A DNA stretch of 64,000 nt from Halomonas sp. 25-S5 (GCF_029889845.1 NZ_JARANV010000006.1:90479-154478), one strand, 5' to 3'. Positions 8,211 to 17,263 are shown, counted from the stretch's first letter. Numbers and translations: made by a program. The notes: generated from the letters alone by a model not told the origin.

Positions 8211-9940
8211 GGCTCCAGATAGAAGACCAGGTCGGAGAGCTCATCCGTGGCCCGCGCCAGGGCGGCGATATCACCGCTGGCCAAGGCATCCTGGACACTC
8301 TCGATGTTGTCTACCAGGTCTTCCCGGTCCTCGGGGTTGGCGCCTTCCATCAGTCGCTCGGCCTTCTCGATCAGGGCCTGCGCCTGGATCGCCTCGCGCT
8401 GTGCCGACTGGACCGGTTGGGCCTCGCCCTCGATGAGGGAGGACAGGCGCTGACGCGCGTCACTGAGCTCCTCCTGCTCGAAACGGGCGGTGGCGTTGTC
8501 GATGGTGATGTGTTTCTCCAGGCCGGTGCGTTTCTCCCGGGACGTGACGTGCAGGATGCCGTTCAGGTCCAGCGAGAAGGTCGTGATGATCACGTTGCCG
8601 GCAGGGACGTCGCTGAGACCTTCGATGCGGAAGGAGCCGATCTCGGTGTTGTTGAGGGCATCGGGATCCTCTCCCTGATAGACGAAGACGTCGATGGTCG
8701 TCTGGCCGTCCTCGAAGGTGTAGAAGGCTTCGCTCTTGGTGACCGGGATGGGGGTGTTCTTATGAATCAGCGGGATGAAGGTGTAGGGATAGAGCTCGCC
8801 CAGACGGTCCGATAAGGCGCTGGTGCCGAAGGTGTAGGGCGTCACGTCGACCAGCACGTTCGCCGTCACCGGCTGCCCGCCGATGACCGCCGCCTGGATC
8901 GCGGCCCCGGTGGCGACACATAGCTCCGGGTCCACCTCGCTGCGCGGTGCGATTCCCAGCTCCTCCTCGAGCCATTGCTGGATCAAGGGTGTGCGGGTCG
9001 CCCCTCCTACCAGCAGTACTTCATCCACATCGGCCACCGTGAGTTCGGCGCCATCCAGGGCGATGTGCATCGCCTCGAGGGTTTCGTCGATGAAGGGCGT
9101 GATCATCGTCTCGTAGTCCCGGCGATCAAGCTCCAGGGACAGGTGGATGGGGTGTCCGTCGTGCTCTAGCAGATACTCTTCCTCGATGCGGGCGTAGGGC
9201 GCATCGCTGAGCGCGATCTTGGCCGTCTCGGCGGCACGTCCGAGGCGTGCCATGGCGGCGCGGTCGCCGCTGGGGTCGACCCCTTGCTCGGTCTTCAGCC
9301 GCTCCACCAGGAATTCCACGATCCGGCTGTCGAAATCGTCGCCGCCGAGACGGTTGTTGCCGTGACTGGCCAGGACCTCGGTAACCTCCTGGCTCAGGCG
9401 CACCACCGAGACATCGAAGGTCCCGCCCCCCAGGTCATAGACCAGCAAGGTCTTGGCCTCGGCGTGGCCGCTCTCATAGGCCAGGGCCGCAGCGGTAGGC
9501 TCGTTGATGATGCGCACCACTTCCAGGCCGGCCAGTTCGCCGGCATCGCGGGTGGCCTGGCGCTGGGCGTCGGAGAAATAGGCCGGCACGGTGATCACGG
9601 CTTTGCCCACGGCCTCGCCCAGGTGCTCCTCGGCGGCGCGCTTGAGGCGGCGCAGGATGAGAGCGGAGATCTCCTGCGGCGTGTAGACCTGTTCCCCCAT
9701 CGTGACCTTCTGGTCATCGCCCATCCGCCGCTTGATGGAGCGTACGGTGCGTTCGGGGTAGAGGGCGTACTGGTTGCGGGCGACCTGACCCACCAGCAGG
9801 GCGCCGTCGTTGGCCAGGCCCACTACCGACGGCAGCAGCCTGGCGCCGTCTACGTCGATGATCTGCACCTTGCCGTCCTGGACGATGGCCACTTCGGAGT
9901 TGGTGGTGCCCAGGTCGATGCCGATAATGTTGTCGCTCAA
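8207..9940 (-). CDS. Hsp70-family chaperone, second DnaK-like system
   Basis: A 577-residue Hsp70. The N-terminal ATPase domain is complete, with [13 protein letters not shown] (phosphate 1), [13 protein letters not shown] (phosphate 2) and [12 protein letters not shown] (adenosine motif), plus [17 protein letters not shown]. The substrate-binding beta domain follows ([43 protein letters not shown]). The C-terminal helical lid is shorter than in DnaK (about 638 residues) and lacks an EEVD-like tail. Neighbouring genes encode a GrpE-type exchange factor and a J-domain protein, all overlapping, so this is a self-contained chaperone machine, probably separate from the housekeeping DnaK encoded elsewhere. 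Confidence 0.92.
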   Translation of the reverse strand: MSDNIIGIDLGTTNSEVAIVQDGKVQIIDVDGARLLPSVVGLANDGALLVGQVARNQYALYPERTVRSIKRRMGDDQKVTMGEQVYTPQEISALILRRLKRAAEEHLGEAVGKAVITVPAYFSDAQRQATRDAGELAGLEVVRIINEPTAAALAYESGHAEAKTLLVYDLGGGTFDVSVVRLSQEVTEVLASHGNNRLGGDDFDSRIVEFLVERLKTEQGVDPSGDRAAMARLGRAAETAKIALSDAPYARIEEEYLLEHDGHPIHLSLELDRRDYETMITPFIDETLEAMHIALDGAELTVADVDEVLLVGGATRTPLIQQWLEEELGIAPRSEVDPELCVATGAAIQAAVIGGQPVTANVLVDVTPYTFGTSALSDRLGELYPYTFIPLIHKNTPIPVTKSEAFYTFEDGQTTIDVFVYQGEDPDALNNTEIGSFRIEGLSDVPAGNVIITTFSLDLNGILHVTSREKRTGLEKHITIDNATARFEQEELSDARQRLSSLIEGEAQPVQSAQREAIQAQALIEKAERLMEGANPEDREDLVDNIESVQDALASGDIAALARATDELSDLVFYLEP

Positions 9941-10629
9941 GATTTTGTTTCCTCAGTGCGCTTGTTGACGATGACCTCTGCCGGGCGCAACAGGCGGTCG
10001 TGTTGCAGGTAACCGCTGCGCAGCTCGTCCACCACTTCGCCGTCTTCCCGGTCGGCCTTATGCACCACCTCGGTGGCGTGCATGGTATGGGGATCGAAGG
10101 CATGGCCCACGCTTGGCAGCGGTGAAACCCCACGCCGGATGAGGATGTCATCCAGACGCGCCAGGTTCATGGCTGAGCCGTCGGCCATCCCCGCGACGAA
10201 CGTGCCCGCGCCGCCACGACGCGCCAGGAAACCCGGCCGATAGCGGCGAGCCTGCTCATGGCCGGCCCGCAGACGATCGCGCAGTTCCAGCAGCTCGAGC
10301 AACAGGCCGCGCTCGGCGTCGCGTTGCTGGTCTCGGGCCGATTGTTGCTGGCGCTCCAGTTCCTCGCCGAGGCGGGTGTTGCTCTGGCGCAAGGTGTCGA
10401 ACAACTCCCGGAACTGATCGAGAGCGGCCTTGATCTGACGGGATTCGAGCTTTACCTCGTTCTTGAGCGCCGCCTGCTCGGCCAGCAGGGTAAACAGGTC
10501 CGGGGATTCGGCCTCCGCGGTTTCTCTTGTCTCTGCAAGCTGGGCGTGCTCTTCAGATTGGGCGTCGCCGGCCTCCAGATAGGCACGAAAACGCTCGACG
10601 AGCTGCTCCTTGGCGGCGGCGTCCATCAC
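9937..10629 (-). CDS. GrpE-type nucleotide exchange factor
   Basis: A 230-residue GrpE-like protein expected to release ADP from the adjacent Hsp70. The central region has the long dimerising helix (LKNEVKLESRQIKAALDQFRELFDTLRQ) and the C-terminus the GrpE beta-domain pattern (FDPHTMHATEVVHKADREDGEVVDELRSGYLQHDRLLRPAEVIV). It carries an unusual middle segment with a Gly-Gly-Ala loop not typical of housekeeping GrpE. Overlaps the Hsp70 gene by 4 bp and the J-domain gene stop by 4 bp. Confidence 0.88.
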   Translation of the reverse strand: MMDAAAKEQLVERFRAYLEAGDAQSEEHAQLAETRETAEAESPDLFTLLAEQAALKNEVKLESRQIKAALDQFRELFDTLRQSNTRLGEELERQQQSARDQQRDAERGLLLELLELRDRLRAGHEQARRYRPGFLARRGGAGTFVAGMADGSAMNLARLDDILIRRGVSPLPSVGHAFDPHTMHATEVVHKADREDGEVVDELRSGYLQHDRLLRPAEVIVNKRTEETKS

Positions 10630-10919
10630 GATTCCCCGCGTAGCAGGGCCGCGAATAGCGCCGGGTCCGGGCGGCGCGGCTTACCCGTCGGGGCGGCCTT
10701 GTCCAGGATATCGCTCACCGTCGGCGGCGAGGTGTCGAACAGCTCGTAGCCGAGGCGGTCGCGGCGGGTGCGTAGCGCCTCATAGGCGCTGCGCAGGGCC
10801 TCGAAGCGTTGTGGGTCGCGCTCTGGGGGATGACGTTTGACGCCTGCACGATAGGCGGCCTCGATGTCGGCATCGGTGGCCTTGGCTGTCACCCCCAGGG
10901 TCAGGTAAGGGTCACTCAT
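10626..10919 (-). CDS. J-domain protein with HPP in place of HPD
   Basis: A 97-residue protein made of a J-domain (DPYLTLGVTAKATDADIEAAYR, then FEALRSAYEALRTRRDRLGYEL) and a short Pro-rich tail. The normally invariant HPD tripeptide reads HPP at residues 30-32. In classical J-proteins the Asp is needed to stimulate Hsp70 ATP hydrolysis, so either this protein acts differently or the cognate Hsp70 has adapted. It lacks the Gly/Phe and zinc-finger regions of DnaJ. 4-bp overlaps on both sides tie it to the TPR and GrpE genes. Confidence 0.88.
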   Translation of the reverse strand: MSDPYLTLGVTAKATDADIEAAYRAGVKRHPPERDPQRFEALRSAYEALRTRRDRLGYELFDTSPPTVSDILDKAAPTGKPRRPDPALFAALLRGES

Positions 10920-13453
10920 GTGAACAGGTCCGGCTGGTTAAAAGGATCATCATCGTCCGATGGCGTATCGTCTTCCACGGCATGCCGCCTGCTCCCGGCC
11001 CGCCGTTTGGGTCGCGGTGCCGGGAAAGGGGGAGGGTCATCGGAGTCGGCGCTCATCATGGCGCCGAGCATCTCGATCAGCGCCGGGCGACCCAGCTCCC
11101 GCTCGAGCTCCTTGAACTGGCGCTTCATGTCGCGACTCAGCCCCAGCATGTCGAGGAGCCTATCCAGTCCCATCAGGTTGATGAGCATAGGCAAGGCCTC
11201 GGGCCCCATCTCCTCTCCCATCTCCGGCGGGAGGGGGGAATCCTCGAAGGAAGTAAGGCGCAGACTGTCGAGCACATTCAGCAGGCGCTCGGTGCTGCGC
11301 GTGTCGCCTTTTTCTCGGGCGTGCTCCAGGGCCCGCTCCAGTCGTCTGATGTCGGTTGAGCTCGCCTTCCACGGGGCACCCTTGTACTTGGCCTCGAAGG
11401 CATGAAAGGCAAATACGGGCGCGTCTTTCCAGCGCTTGAGGGCCGCCTGGGCGAAGGCTTGCCGAACCGCGTCCCAGCGGCAGCGGCGCAGGGTCTCGCA
11501 GGCGGCTTCCATCTCTTGAAAAGAGAGCTCGAATTGGGCCGAGGCCTTCAGGACCTTCTCGAAATAGCGGGTCACCTCGGGCGGCAGCTTGCCACCGCTG
11601 TCCAGGTGCTCGCGCAGTTGGGCAAGGCAGGCCTTCAGGTCTTCAGCACCTCGGGGTTGCGGCTTGGACAGGCCCAAGTCCGTGAACAGGGCCTTGGGCG
11701 GTTTGCCCACCGCCGCCGCTTCCAGCGCGATACTCAGTCCAGCGGCGAGGCCGTCGCCGAGACGCTGGTTCACCGCCCGCAAGGCTGAAGCGCCGGCCGG
11801 GGCATCGGTGGCCAAGGTTATCAGGGCGTCGACGATCTCCAGCTGGATGCCGAAGCGTTTGGACCGATCCCAGGCGCTGGCCTGCTCGAGCTCCCGGCGG
11901 GCCAGGTCCGGGCGGGCATTGCGAAGCTGTTTGCGCGCATGGGCGAGGTGGGCCTTCATCAGGCGTTCCCGGGCCGTCTTGTTGATCGGGTCGATGGCCA
12001 GGATGCGCCGGGCGAAGCCTGCCGCCTTCTTGAAGGCGCCGCCCGCTACGGCCGTGTCCAGGGCCGCCGTCAGTACCTGGAGGTTCTCGGGCCAGCGAGC
12101 CAGCGCCGGTTCGAGGAGACGGCGCGTCTCCTTGAGCTCCCTGCCGCGCAGGTAGTAGGCGGTCAGGCGAAGATAGGCCTGCGGGGCATCCGGGTCGTAA
12201 TCGAGACTCCTTTCGACGAGGTGGGCGACTGCCCGGTCCAGGGCATGGGGCTCCGCAGACGGCGTGGCGTGTGCCAGGATGTCCCCCGCCTGATCGACGC
12301 GCCGCAGCACCAGGGCGATGCGTAGCGCCTGGTCACTGCCGGGAGCTGGGGCATGGGGTTCTTCCAGGTGCTGGGCCAGGAGCTCCCAGCACTCTAGGGT
12401 GTACCACGGGTTGTCGCTGTATCGCTCGGCCTGCCAGGCGCCTACTTGTACTTTTTCCGCTTGCGAGAGGGAGCGTCCACCGGCCTCACGGGGCCAAGCG
12501 AGGCTCTGCGGGGCGTCATCGATCAACAGGCGCCGTCCCTGTTCATGCACCCAGTCGTCGCCCAGCTTGTCACGGTGACGGTACAGGAAGTGCAACAGCG
12601 CCTTGGGCGGCGGTTCGTCGCCCAGCTTGCGGGCCTCTTCGAACAGTGCCTGGCGCTCGGGGCTCCAGCCTCGCAGGGTCAGCGCGAAGCGACGGGTGGC
12701 CTTGCCGACATCGGCGAGGCGAGAGGCCAGTTCCTGTTCCGGTACCAGGGCGAGTTCGGTCGCTTGGCGTAGCGGCGCGAAGGCCGACTCGGCCGGCACC
12801 CTGGCCAACAGGGCCGCGGCCTGGGTCGGCTGCTCGGGCAGGCGCTGCATGGCCTTGAGGAGGTGCACGCCATCGCGGTAGGGCGAGCGGAACGGAATGG
12901 CGGCCAACGCTTGCTCCAGGGCTATGTCATCGCCGCTGCAATAGGCCGCTAGTGCCGCTTGCGCTGCCTCGCCGTGGACCACCACGGGATCCTCCGGCGC
13001 CAGGCCCTCCATGACCTCGGCTTCCCCGCTCAGGTAGTAGGCCGCCAACTGAGTCCGCAGTGCTGCCAGTTCGTCAGCAGGCAGTGTGTCAGCGGCCTGG
13101 TTGAACATCTTGACCGTCTCGTGGACGCGCCCCAGGCGCAGCAGCAAGGCGGTGTGTGCCAGGCGCAGCGGCGCGGCAGCCCCCAGCCGGTGGCGGTTCT
13201 CCCACATCACCAGCGCTTCCTTGAGCATGCCCTTCTCGGTGAGTGAGTGGGCACGGCTTTCGTAGGCCTGTGCCAGGCCCTCGCGCCACTCCTCCCGCTG
13301 CTCTCGTTTCAACAGCTCCTTGAAATGGGCGATGGCCTCGCGGAAACGGCCTCGCTGCAATGTTTCTTGGGCGGAGCTTTCCAGGGCGTCGGACGAGAGA
13401 GAGGCGGGGCCCGGCTTGTTGCGCGCCGAACGCTTGTTTCGTTTCTTGGACAT
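10916..13453 (-). CDS. Large TPR-repeat protein heading the Hsp70 operon
   Basis: An 845-residue, almost wholly helical protein. After a very basic N-terminus (MSKKRNKRSARNK) it shows TPR-like repeats: ETLQRGRFREAIAHFKELLKRE, AHSLTEKGMLKEALVMWENRH, LRLTAYYLRGRELKETRRLLEPALARWP, GFARRILAIDPINKTARERLMKAHLA. The C-terminus ends in an acidic patch (VEDDTPSDDDDPFNQPDLF). No signal peptide, so cytoplasmic. Homologues are known to me only as the companion of this type of Hsp70 cluster; a role as client adaptor or scaffold is inferred from context. First gene of the operon. Confidence 0.8.
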   Translation of the reverse strand: MSKKRNKRSARNKPGPASLSSDALESSAQETLQRGRFREAIAHFKELLKREQREEWREGLAQAYESRAHSLTEKGMLKEALVMWENRHRLGAAAPLRLAHTALLLRLGRVHETVKMFNQAADTLPADELAALRTQLAAYYLSGEAEVMEGLAPEDPVVVHGEAAQAALAAYCSGDDIALEQALAAIPFRSPYRDGVHLLKAMQRLPEQPTQAAALLARVPAESAFAPLRQATELALVPEQELASRLADVGKATRRFALTLRGWSPERQALFEEARKLGDEPPPKALLHFLYRHRDKLGDDWVHEQGRRLLIDDAPQSLAWPREAGGRSLSQAEKVQVGAWQAERYSDNPWYTLECWELLAQHLEEPHAPAPGSDQALRIALVLRRVDQAGDILAHATPSAEPHALDRAVAHLVERSLDYDPDAPQAYLRLTAYYLRGRELKETRRLLEPALARWPENLQVLTAALDTAVAGGAFKKAAGFARRILAIDPINKTARERLMKAHLAHARKQLRNARPDLARRELEQASAWDRSKRFGIQLEIVDALITLATDAPAGASALRAVNQRLGDGLAAGLSIALEAAAVGKPPKALFTDLGLSKPQPRGAEDLKACLAQLREHLDSGGKLPPEVTRYFEKVLKASAQFELSFQEMEAACETLRRCRWDAVRQAFAQAALKRWKDAPVFAFHAFEAKYKGAPWKASSTDIRRLERALEHAREKGDTRSTERLLNVLDSLRLTSFEDSPLPPEMGEEMGPEALPMLINLMGLDRLLDMLGLSRDMKRQFKELERELGRPALIEMLGAMMSADSDDPPPFPAPRPKRRAGSRRHAVEDDTPSDDDDPFNQPDLFT

Positions 13454-13788
13454 GCTCTGGCCATGGAGACAGGTTGATGATGCGCCACCAGGGCTTTGGG
13501 CGCGTTGACCCCGGCACGCTATGCGACAGCCGCGCCAGTGGCCGGCCGATGGTGATAGGTATCGTCAGGTGCGACTATAACGTGTCCGACGCTGGTGGTG
13601 AAACTGGGCACCTATCCATGGTGGAGCACCGCGCGCCCCCGCCAACTGTTGCTCATGAGTCATGCTCCTCGTTGTCGACGGTGTGGATGACGTCGAAGCC
13701 CTCGAACGTCGGCGGCCAATTGCCGAGGTGCTCGCCTGAGGGCCGCTGCCATCTTGACGCGCGTCACGTGACGCATTACATTGCTGGG
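13454..13788. other. Non-coding gap with a probable gene remnant
   Basis: 335 bp between the chaperone operon and the HigBA pair. On the minus strand, 13666 to about 13745 reads as a short protein-like tail (GEHLGNWPPTFEGFDVIHTVD, broken upstream by a stop), which looks like the C-terminus of a lost gene. The promoter for the leftward chaperone operon must also lie here, but I see no convincing sigma-70 or heat-shock consensus. Confidence 0.35.
13754..13782 (+). promoter_or_regulatory. Promoter and palindromic operator of higBA
   Basis: A -35-like TTGACG (13754-13759), 17-bp spacer and weak -10-like TACATT (13777-13782) end 7 bp before the toxin ATG, so the mRNA may be nearly leaderless. The spacer is largely the perfect 14-bp palindrome GCGTCACGTGACGC (13761-13774), the natural binding site for the HTH antitoxin to autorepress the pair. 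Confidence 0.55.
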
Positions 13789-14070
13789 ATGATCAAGTCC
13801 TTCGCCGACAAGCGCACCCATGAGCTGTATGCCAAGGGACAGTCAAGACGGTTTCCAGCCGATGTAGCAGCCAGGGCCGCTCGAAAACTCGAGTATATCC
13901 ACCTGGCCATGCGGCTGCGCGATCTGGAAGTGCCACCCGGTAACCGGCTGCATGCGTTGTTCGGCGATAGAGCGGGGCAATATGCGATATCGATCAATGC
14001 CCAGTGGCGTATCTGTTTTCGCTTTGAAGACGGTGATGCTTACGATGTCGAAGTCTGCGATTACCACTGA
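13789..14070 (+). CDS. higB: HigB-type toxin (RelE superfamily)
   Basis: A 93-residue RelE/HigB-fold mRNA interferase: MIKSFADKRTHELYAKG, then AARAARKLEYIHLAMRLRDLEVPPGNRLHALFGDRAGQ and the C-terminal AQWRICFRFEDGDAYDVEVCDYH, which together match the plasmid-maintenance (HigB-1) group. Expected to cut mRNA on the ribosome when freed from its antitoxin. Toxin precedes antitoxin, as is usual for HigBA. The start at 13789 matches the family length; longer upstream extension in the same frame runs through the promoter and is rejected. Confidence 0.9.
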   Translation: MIKSFADKRTHELYAKGQSRRFPADVAARAARKLEYIHLAMRLRDLEVPPGNRLHALFGDRAGQYAISINAQWRICFRFEDGDAYDVEVCDYH

Positions 14071-14085
14071 CATCAGGAGGTGAAG

Positions 14086-14400
14086 ATGGCCATCGAAAAC
14101 ACGGGCGGTATGCAGCGCAGGCCCACGCATCCCGGTGAAATGTTGCGTGAGGACTTCCTGCCGGATTATGGCTTGACCGTCGCAGGTCTTGCCGAAGCGT
14201 TGGGGGTATCACGCCAGTCCATCAATGAACTGCTACGCGAACGTCGAGCGGTCAGCCCCGAGATGGCGCTTAGGCTCGGTCGCCTATTCGGCAACTCGCC
14301 GGAGTTCTGGCTGAACGCACAGCGAGCCGTTGACCTCTGGGTAGCTGCCGAGGCCATCAAGGACGATATGGAACGGATCAAGCCGCTCGACGCCGCGTGA
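14086..14400 (+). CDS. higA: HigA-type antitoxin (HTH)
   Basis: A 104-residue HTH_XRE antitoxin of the HigA group. The motif RRPTHPGEMLREDFLPDYGLTVAGLAEALGVSRQSINELL gives the helix-turn-helix, and FGNSPEFWLNAQRAVDLW is the typical HigA C-terminal part. The ATG at 14086 has AGGAGG at 14075-14080. It neutralises HigB and probably represses the operon through the palindrome at 13761-13774. Confidence 0.92.
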   Translation: MAIENTGGMQRRPTHPGEMLREDFLPDYGLTVAGLAEALGVSRQSINELLRERRAVSPEMALRLGRLFGNSPEFWLNAQRAVDLWVAAEAIKDDMERIKPLDAA

Positions 14401-14470
14401 TATCTTGCATGACGCTCTTTTTCGGCACGATACGATACAGAGCGCTGTAAAGCATCACGCTTCCATCAGG

Positions 14471-14704
14471 TCACTTGAGCTCCTCCAGCAGCGCGCCAAG
14501 CGCCTGTCGCTGCTGCCCCTCCAGCGTCCTCAGGGGCAGCGGCAGGCTGGGCGGTGCATAGGCATAGTTGCCCGTCGAGCCGAGGGCGCCAATGGAATCA
14601 ACACCCGCGGTGACCAGTCTCTCGACCAGCCGTACGAAGGCCACCTCGTCGATGGCATTCTCGTTCATGGGCGTCATGGGGAAGGCACTCAGGCCGGTGA
14701 ACAT
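14471..14704 (-). pseudogene. DapA-family gene with internal deletion
   Basis: A 77-residue frame with a good ribosome site (AAGGAGA) before the ATG at 14704. Residues 1-49 (MFTGLSAFPMTPMNE, VERLVTAGVDSIGALGSTGNYAY) match the N-terminus of dihydrodipicolinate synthase/N-acetylneuraminate lyase family enzymes, including the phosphate-binding GSTG. The remaining 27 residues (PLPLRTLEGQQRQALGALLEEL) resemble the C-terminal end of the same family. About 220 residues, including the Schiff-base Lys, are missing, so it cannot be catalytic. It looks like an in-frame internal deletion. Confidence 0.65.
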
Positions 14705-14827
14705 GCGCTGTCTCCTTGTTCTATTCTGGCGGCGGACTTGCTCGGGAGTATGCCACGGCGGAGACTCGGCACAGCGCATCCGAGCTGTGAGCCGGAGGTT
14801 TATCGCCAACCCCAGGAGGGTGATTGA

Positions 14828-15175
14828 ATGGTGAGCCAAGCTGACCCCGACCTGGCCCCGCGCCTGCGTGAGCTGCTGATGGGCTTGCCCGACGAAGCCG
14901 TGCCGATCACCTACCAGCAGGCCGCCGAGGCGCTGGGCCTCACGCCACCTCGCACCATCCAGCGCGTCGCCCTGGCGCTGGAGGCGCTGATGCGCGAGGA
15001 CGTCGCCGCCGGCCGCCCGATGGTCGCCACCCTGGTGGTCAGCCGCCGTGACGACCTGCCCCGGCAGGGCTTCTTCGAGCTGGCCGTGGCGCTCGGGCGC
15101 TTTTCTGCCGATCCGGCTCAGCACGAGGCGGCTTATCGGGAGGAGCTTGACTGTGTCATGGCGCTTCGCGGGTGA
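14828..15175 (+). CDS. Hypothetical protein with winged-helix-like region
   Basis: A 115-residue protein I do not recognise as a named family. The segment VPITYQQAAEALGLTPPRTIQRVALALEALMREDVAAGRP has the spacing of a winged helix, followed by a beta-rich VATLVVSRRDDLPRQGFFELAVALGRF. A strong AGGAGG lies before the ATG at 14828. It is flanked by remnants and toxin-antitoxin genes, with no obvious operon partner. A DNA-binding role is inference only. Confidence 0.65.
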   Translation: MVSQADPDLAPRLRELLMGLPDEAVPITYQQAAEALGLTPPRTIQRVALALEALMREDVAAGRPMVATLVVSRRDDLPRQGFFELAVALGRFSADPAQHEAAYREELDCVMALRG

Positions 15176-15206
15176 GACGCTCCACCTCGCGAATGGGCGC
15201 GCTCAC

Positions 15207-16466
15207 TCATGACGCCGTATAGCCTTCCAGCGCGAACGGATTGAGAAACTGCCTGCCCCACAAGAAGTTGCGATCTACCGTGCTCAGAGCGGCTTCGTCG
15301 CACACGGCCTCCCATTGTTCCCGGATCGTGGCAAGTTGGTGGTCGATTATCTCCCTGGCTTGCGCCAAGCTCAGGCCGAGTCGCTCCGCGGCCGCCAGGC
15401 AGTGGACGAGCTGGCTGCGCCGCTCCTGGCCACTCATCAGCATAGCCTGGGTGGCTTCGCCACCGGTTCGGGATTGTGGGCAGATGTCATAGGCCGGCGT
15501 CAGTCGATACGATTCGCCATCCCAGCAGGCGGCATGATTGCGCGCATGGTCGTCGGTGTTGCCGCAAAGCACGTTGAAGACGATGCGGCCGAACAGCTCG
15601 AGCAGCGACTGCTCGGGCTGGTAGAACTCTGCCCGGATGCGATGGCCGAGGTCCTCATAACTGGCATAGCGAGCCGTCATCTCATCCAGGCCCAGCAGGG
15701 TGAGGGCCGACAGCACGATCCTTCTGGACCAACCGCCGGGCGTTCTCATCCTGTCGAAGCGCTCCACCAGCAGCACGTCCTTGCCCAGCGATCGGGTCAT
15801 CTCGACGGGAGCGATATCGAGCCCCACGAGCCTGGCGAGTCGCATGGCAGCGAATTCCGCCTTCACTATGCTGTAGAGGTCAGTGCTGGAAGAGAATTTC
15901 GCCACCAGCTTGCGGCCCTGGTCATCCAACAGGGCCTTGGGACGAGCGCCGCCGATGCTGCTGCCGTGTTGAATGGCCTGCTCCAGGGGGGGAGGGAGCG
16001 GCTCCCCTGCTTCCACATACGCCGAGGCCTCCTGCAATGCCGCCAGGGTGGCGTCCTGGTGCTCACGCGGCTGGTAGTCGGTGGGGGAGAGCTGGAAATC
16101 CAGCGCGCCGATCCTGTCCGATCCGGACTCCAGCAGGTAGACCAGCTCGTTGAACTCGACCTCATCGGCAGCATCGCCCTTCCTGCCCGTTAGCCGATTG
16201 ATGATGACGCGACGCCCCCAGGCGTCGGGAGCGGCATCGCGCAGGCAGGAGGGCAGTGCGCCACCTGCTTGCTCCTGGCTCCCGGGCCGAAGGGGAAGCT
16301 CGTCGGGGTAGAGGCTGATCGCGTCTTCGCGTGCCAGGTAGCGACGACCATAGGCAAAGCGGTAGTGGTCTTGATCGTCGCGCTCCACGAGACCGGCCAC
16401 CACGGGGGATGTCTGACCGGGCAACCAAGCCCAGACGTAGGCGCGTCGGCTGCTAGAAGTCATCAT
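15207..16466 (-). CDS. hipA: HipA-type toxin kinase
   Basis: A 419-residue HipA-family serine/threonine kinase, the toxin of a HipBA-type pair (the E. coli enzyme phosphorylates glutamyl-tRNA synthetase and induces persistence). Visible family marks are an N-terminal HipA_N-like part, SSIGGARPKALLDD (ATP-binding P-loop region), LVAKFSSSTDLYSIVKAEFAAMRLA, and the catalytic NVLCGNTDDHARNHA with the metal-binding LTPAYDICP. All catalytic residues appear present. It overlaps the antitoxin gene by 14 bp. Confidence 0.92.
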   Translation of the reverse strand: MMTSSSRRAYVWAWLPGQTSPVVAGLVERDDQDHYRFAYGRRYLAREDAISLYPDELPLRPGSQEQAGGALPSCLRDAAPDAWGRRVIINRLTGRKGDAADEVEFNELVYLLESGSDRIGALDFQLSPTDYQPREHQDATLAALQEASAYVEAGEPLPPPLEQAIQHGSSIGGARPKALLDDQGRKLVAKFSSSTDLYSIVKAEFAAMRLARLVGLDIAPVEMTRSLGKDVLLVERFDRMRTPGGWSRRIVLSALTLLGLDEMTARYASYEDLGHRIRAEFYQPEQSLLELFGRIVFNVLCGNTDDHARNHAACWDGESYRLTPAYDICPQSRTGGEATQAMLMSGQERRSQLVHCLAAAERLGLSLAQAREIIDHQLATIREQWEAVCDEAALSTVDRNFLWGRQFLNPFALEGYTAS

Positions 16467-16791
16467 CGATGGGCTCTTGTGGCTGACGGCGAGCGCGCTT
16501 GGGGAGCAGCGTCAGCCGTTCCCGCTGGGTAGCATGCTCGCGTTTCAGCGTGTCCAGGTCATCGGTGAACAGCAACACGCCGACCAGCGCCGCCGCTTCG
16601 AAATAGGTGCCGATGGCCACGCGGGGAGAGCCCTTGGCAACCTGACGAATGGTGACCACGCCGACGCCAACCCGCTCGGCGAGTTCGTCTCGGGTCCACC
16701 CCTTGCGCAGCCGCCCCTCCTCGATCATACCGGCGAACAGGCGTAGCGAGAGGGAGGCTTGGGGGCTGAGGGTGACGTGACGTGTTTTCAT
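16453..16791 (-). CDS. hipB: HipB-like HTH antitoxin
   Basis: A 112-residue HTH_XRE protein: GRLRKGWTRDELAERVGVGVVTIRQVAKGSPRVAIGTYFEAAALVG forms the DNA-binding domain, and the basic C-terminal tail (LLPKRARRQPQEPIDDDF) probably contacts HipA. It precedes and overlaps hipA. No Shine-Dalgarno site is seen before the ATG at 16791; a -10-like TATACT lies only 7 bp upstream, so the transcript is probably leaderless. Confidence 0.85.
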   Translation of the reverse strand: MKTRHVTLSPQASLSLRLFAGMIEEGRLRKGWTRDELAERVGVGVVTIRQVAKGSPRVAIGTYFEAAALVGVLLFTDDLDTLKREHATQRERLTLLPKRARRQPQEPIDDDF

Positions 16792-16797
16792 ACCGAT

Positions 16798-16826
16798 AGT
16801 ATAGTGTCGATTAGTAGCGTTATCGA
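16798..16826 (-). promoter_or_regulatory. Promoter/operator of hipBA
   Basis: On the minus strand, TCGATA (16826-16821), a 17-bp spacer and TATACT (16803-16798) form a plausible sigma-70 promoter whose start would coincide with the hipB ATG. The palindrome TATCGATA at 16821-16828 overlaps the -35 and could be bound by the antitoxin. Confidence 0.45.
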
Positions 16827-16975
16827 TATTTTAATGCCACTACCCGCCCACTCAACGTCAGGCGCTGGCGATTCCGCAATGAAGTCGCCCTGATGCTGCC
16901 AGCGTCAAAGCTCCAACAGGCCTTCGGCGAACGCCTCGACGGGGCCGACGCCGGTCATGAAGGGGGCGTGCCCGG

Positions 16976-17263
16976 TCACTTGAAGCGTGAGCGGGCCGAC
17001 TTGATCGCTTCGCTCAGCGACCCCCAGGCGCGCTCTGTGCCGGCCCGGATGTCGTCCCAGGCGTCGTCGCTGGAGTGGCGCAGCTCCTCGAGCTTCTTGC
17101 GCATCTCTTCGCGCTTCGCCTCGAGCCGGTCGATCTCTTCTTCCCGGTCGATGCGCGCATCGGCTTCGGCGCTCCGGGCGCGGGCCTTCAGCTTGTCCAC
17201 CTCGGCCTGCAGCTCATCGAGCTTGGCGCGCAGCTTCTGTTCGTAGGCTTCCCTGTTGCTCAT
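16976..17263 (-). CDS. Coiled-coil stress-type protein
   Basis: A 95-residue, strongly charged helical protein with heptad spacing over about 5-65 (KLRAKLDELQAEVDKLKARA, REEEIDRLEAKREEMRKKLEELR), and a C-terminal amphipathic part (AWGSLSEAIKSARSRF). Similar proteins are often annotated as coiled-coil or sll1863-family stress proteins; the function is unknown. The ATG at 17263 has AAAGGAG upstream. Single gene. Confidence 0.75.
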   Translation of the reverse strand: MSNREAYEQKLRAKLDELQAEVDKLKARARSAEADARIDREEEIDRLEAKREEMRKKLEELRHSSDDAWDDIRAGTERAWGSLSEAIKSARSRFK

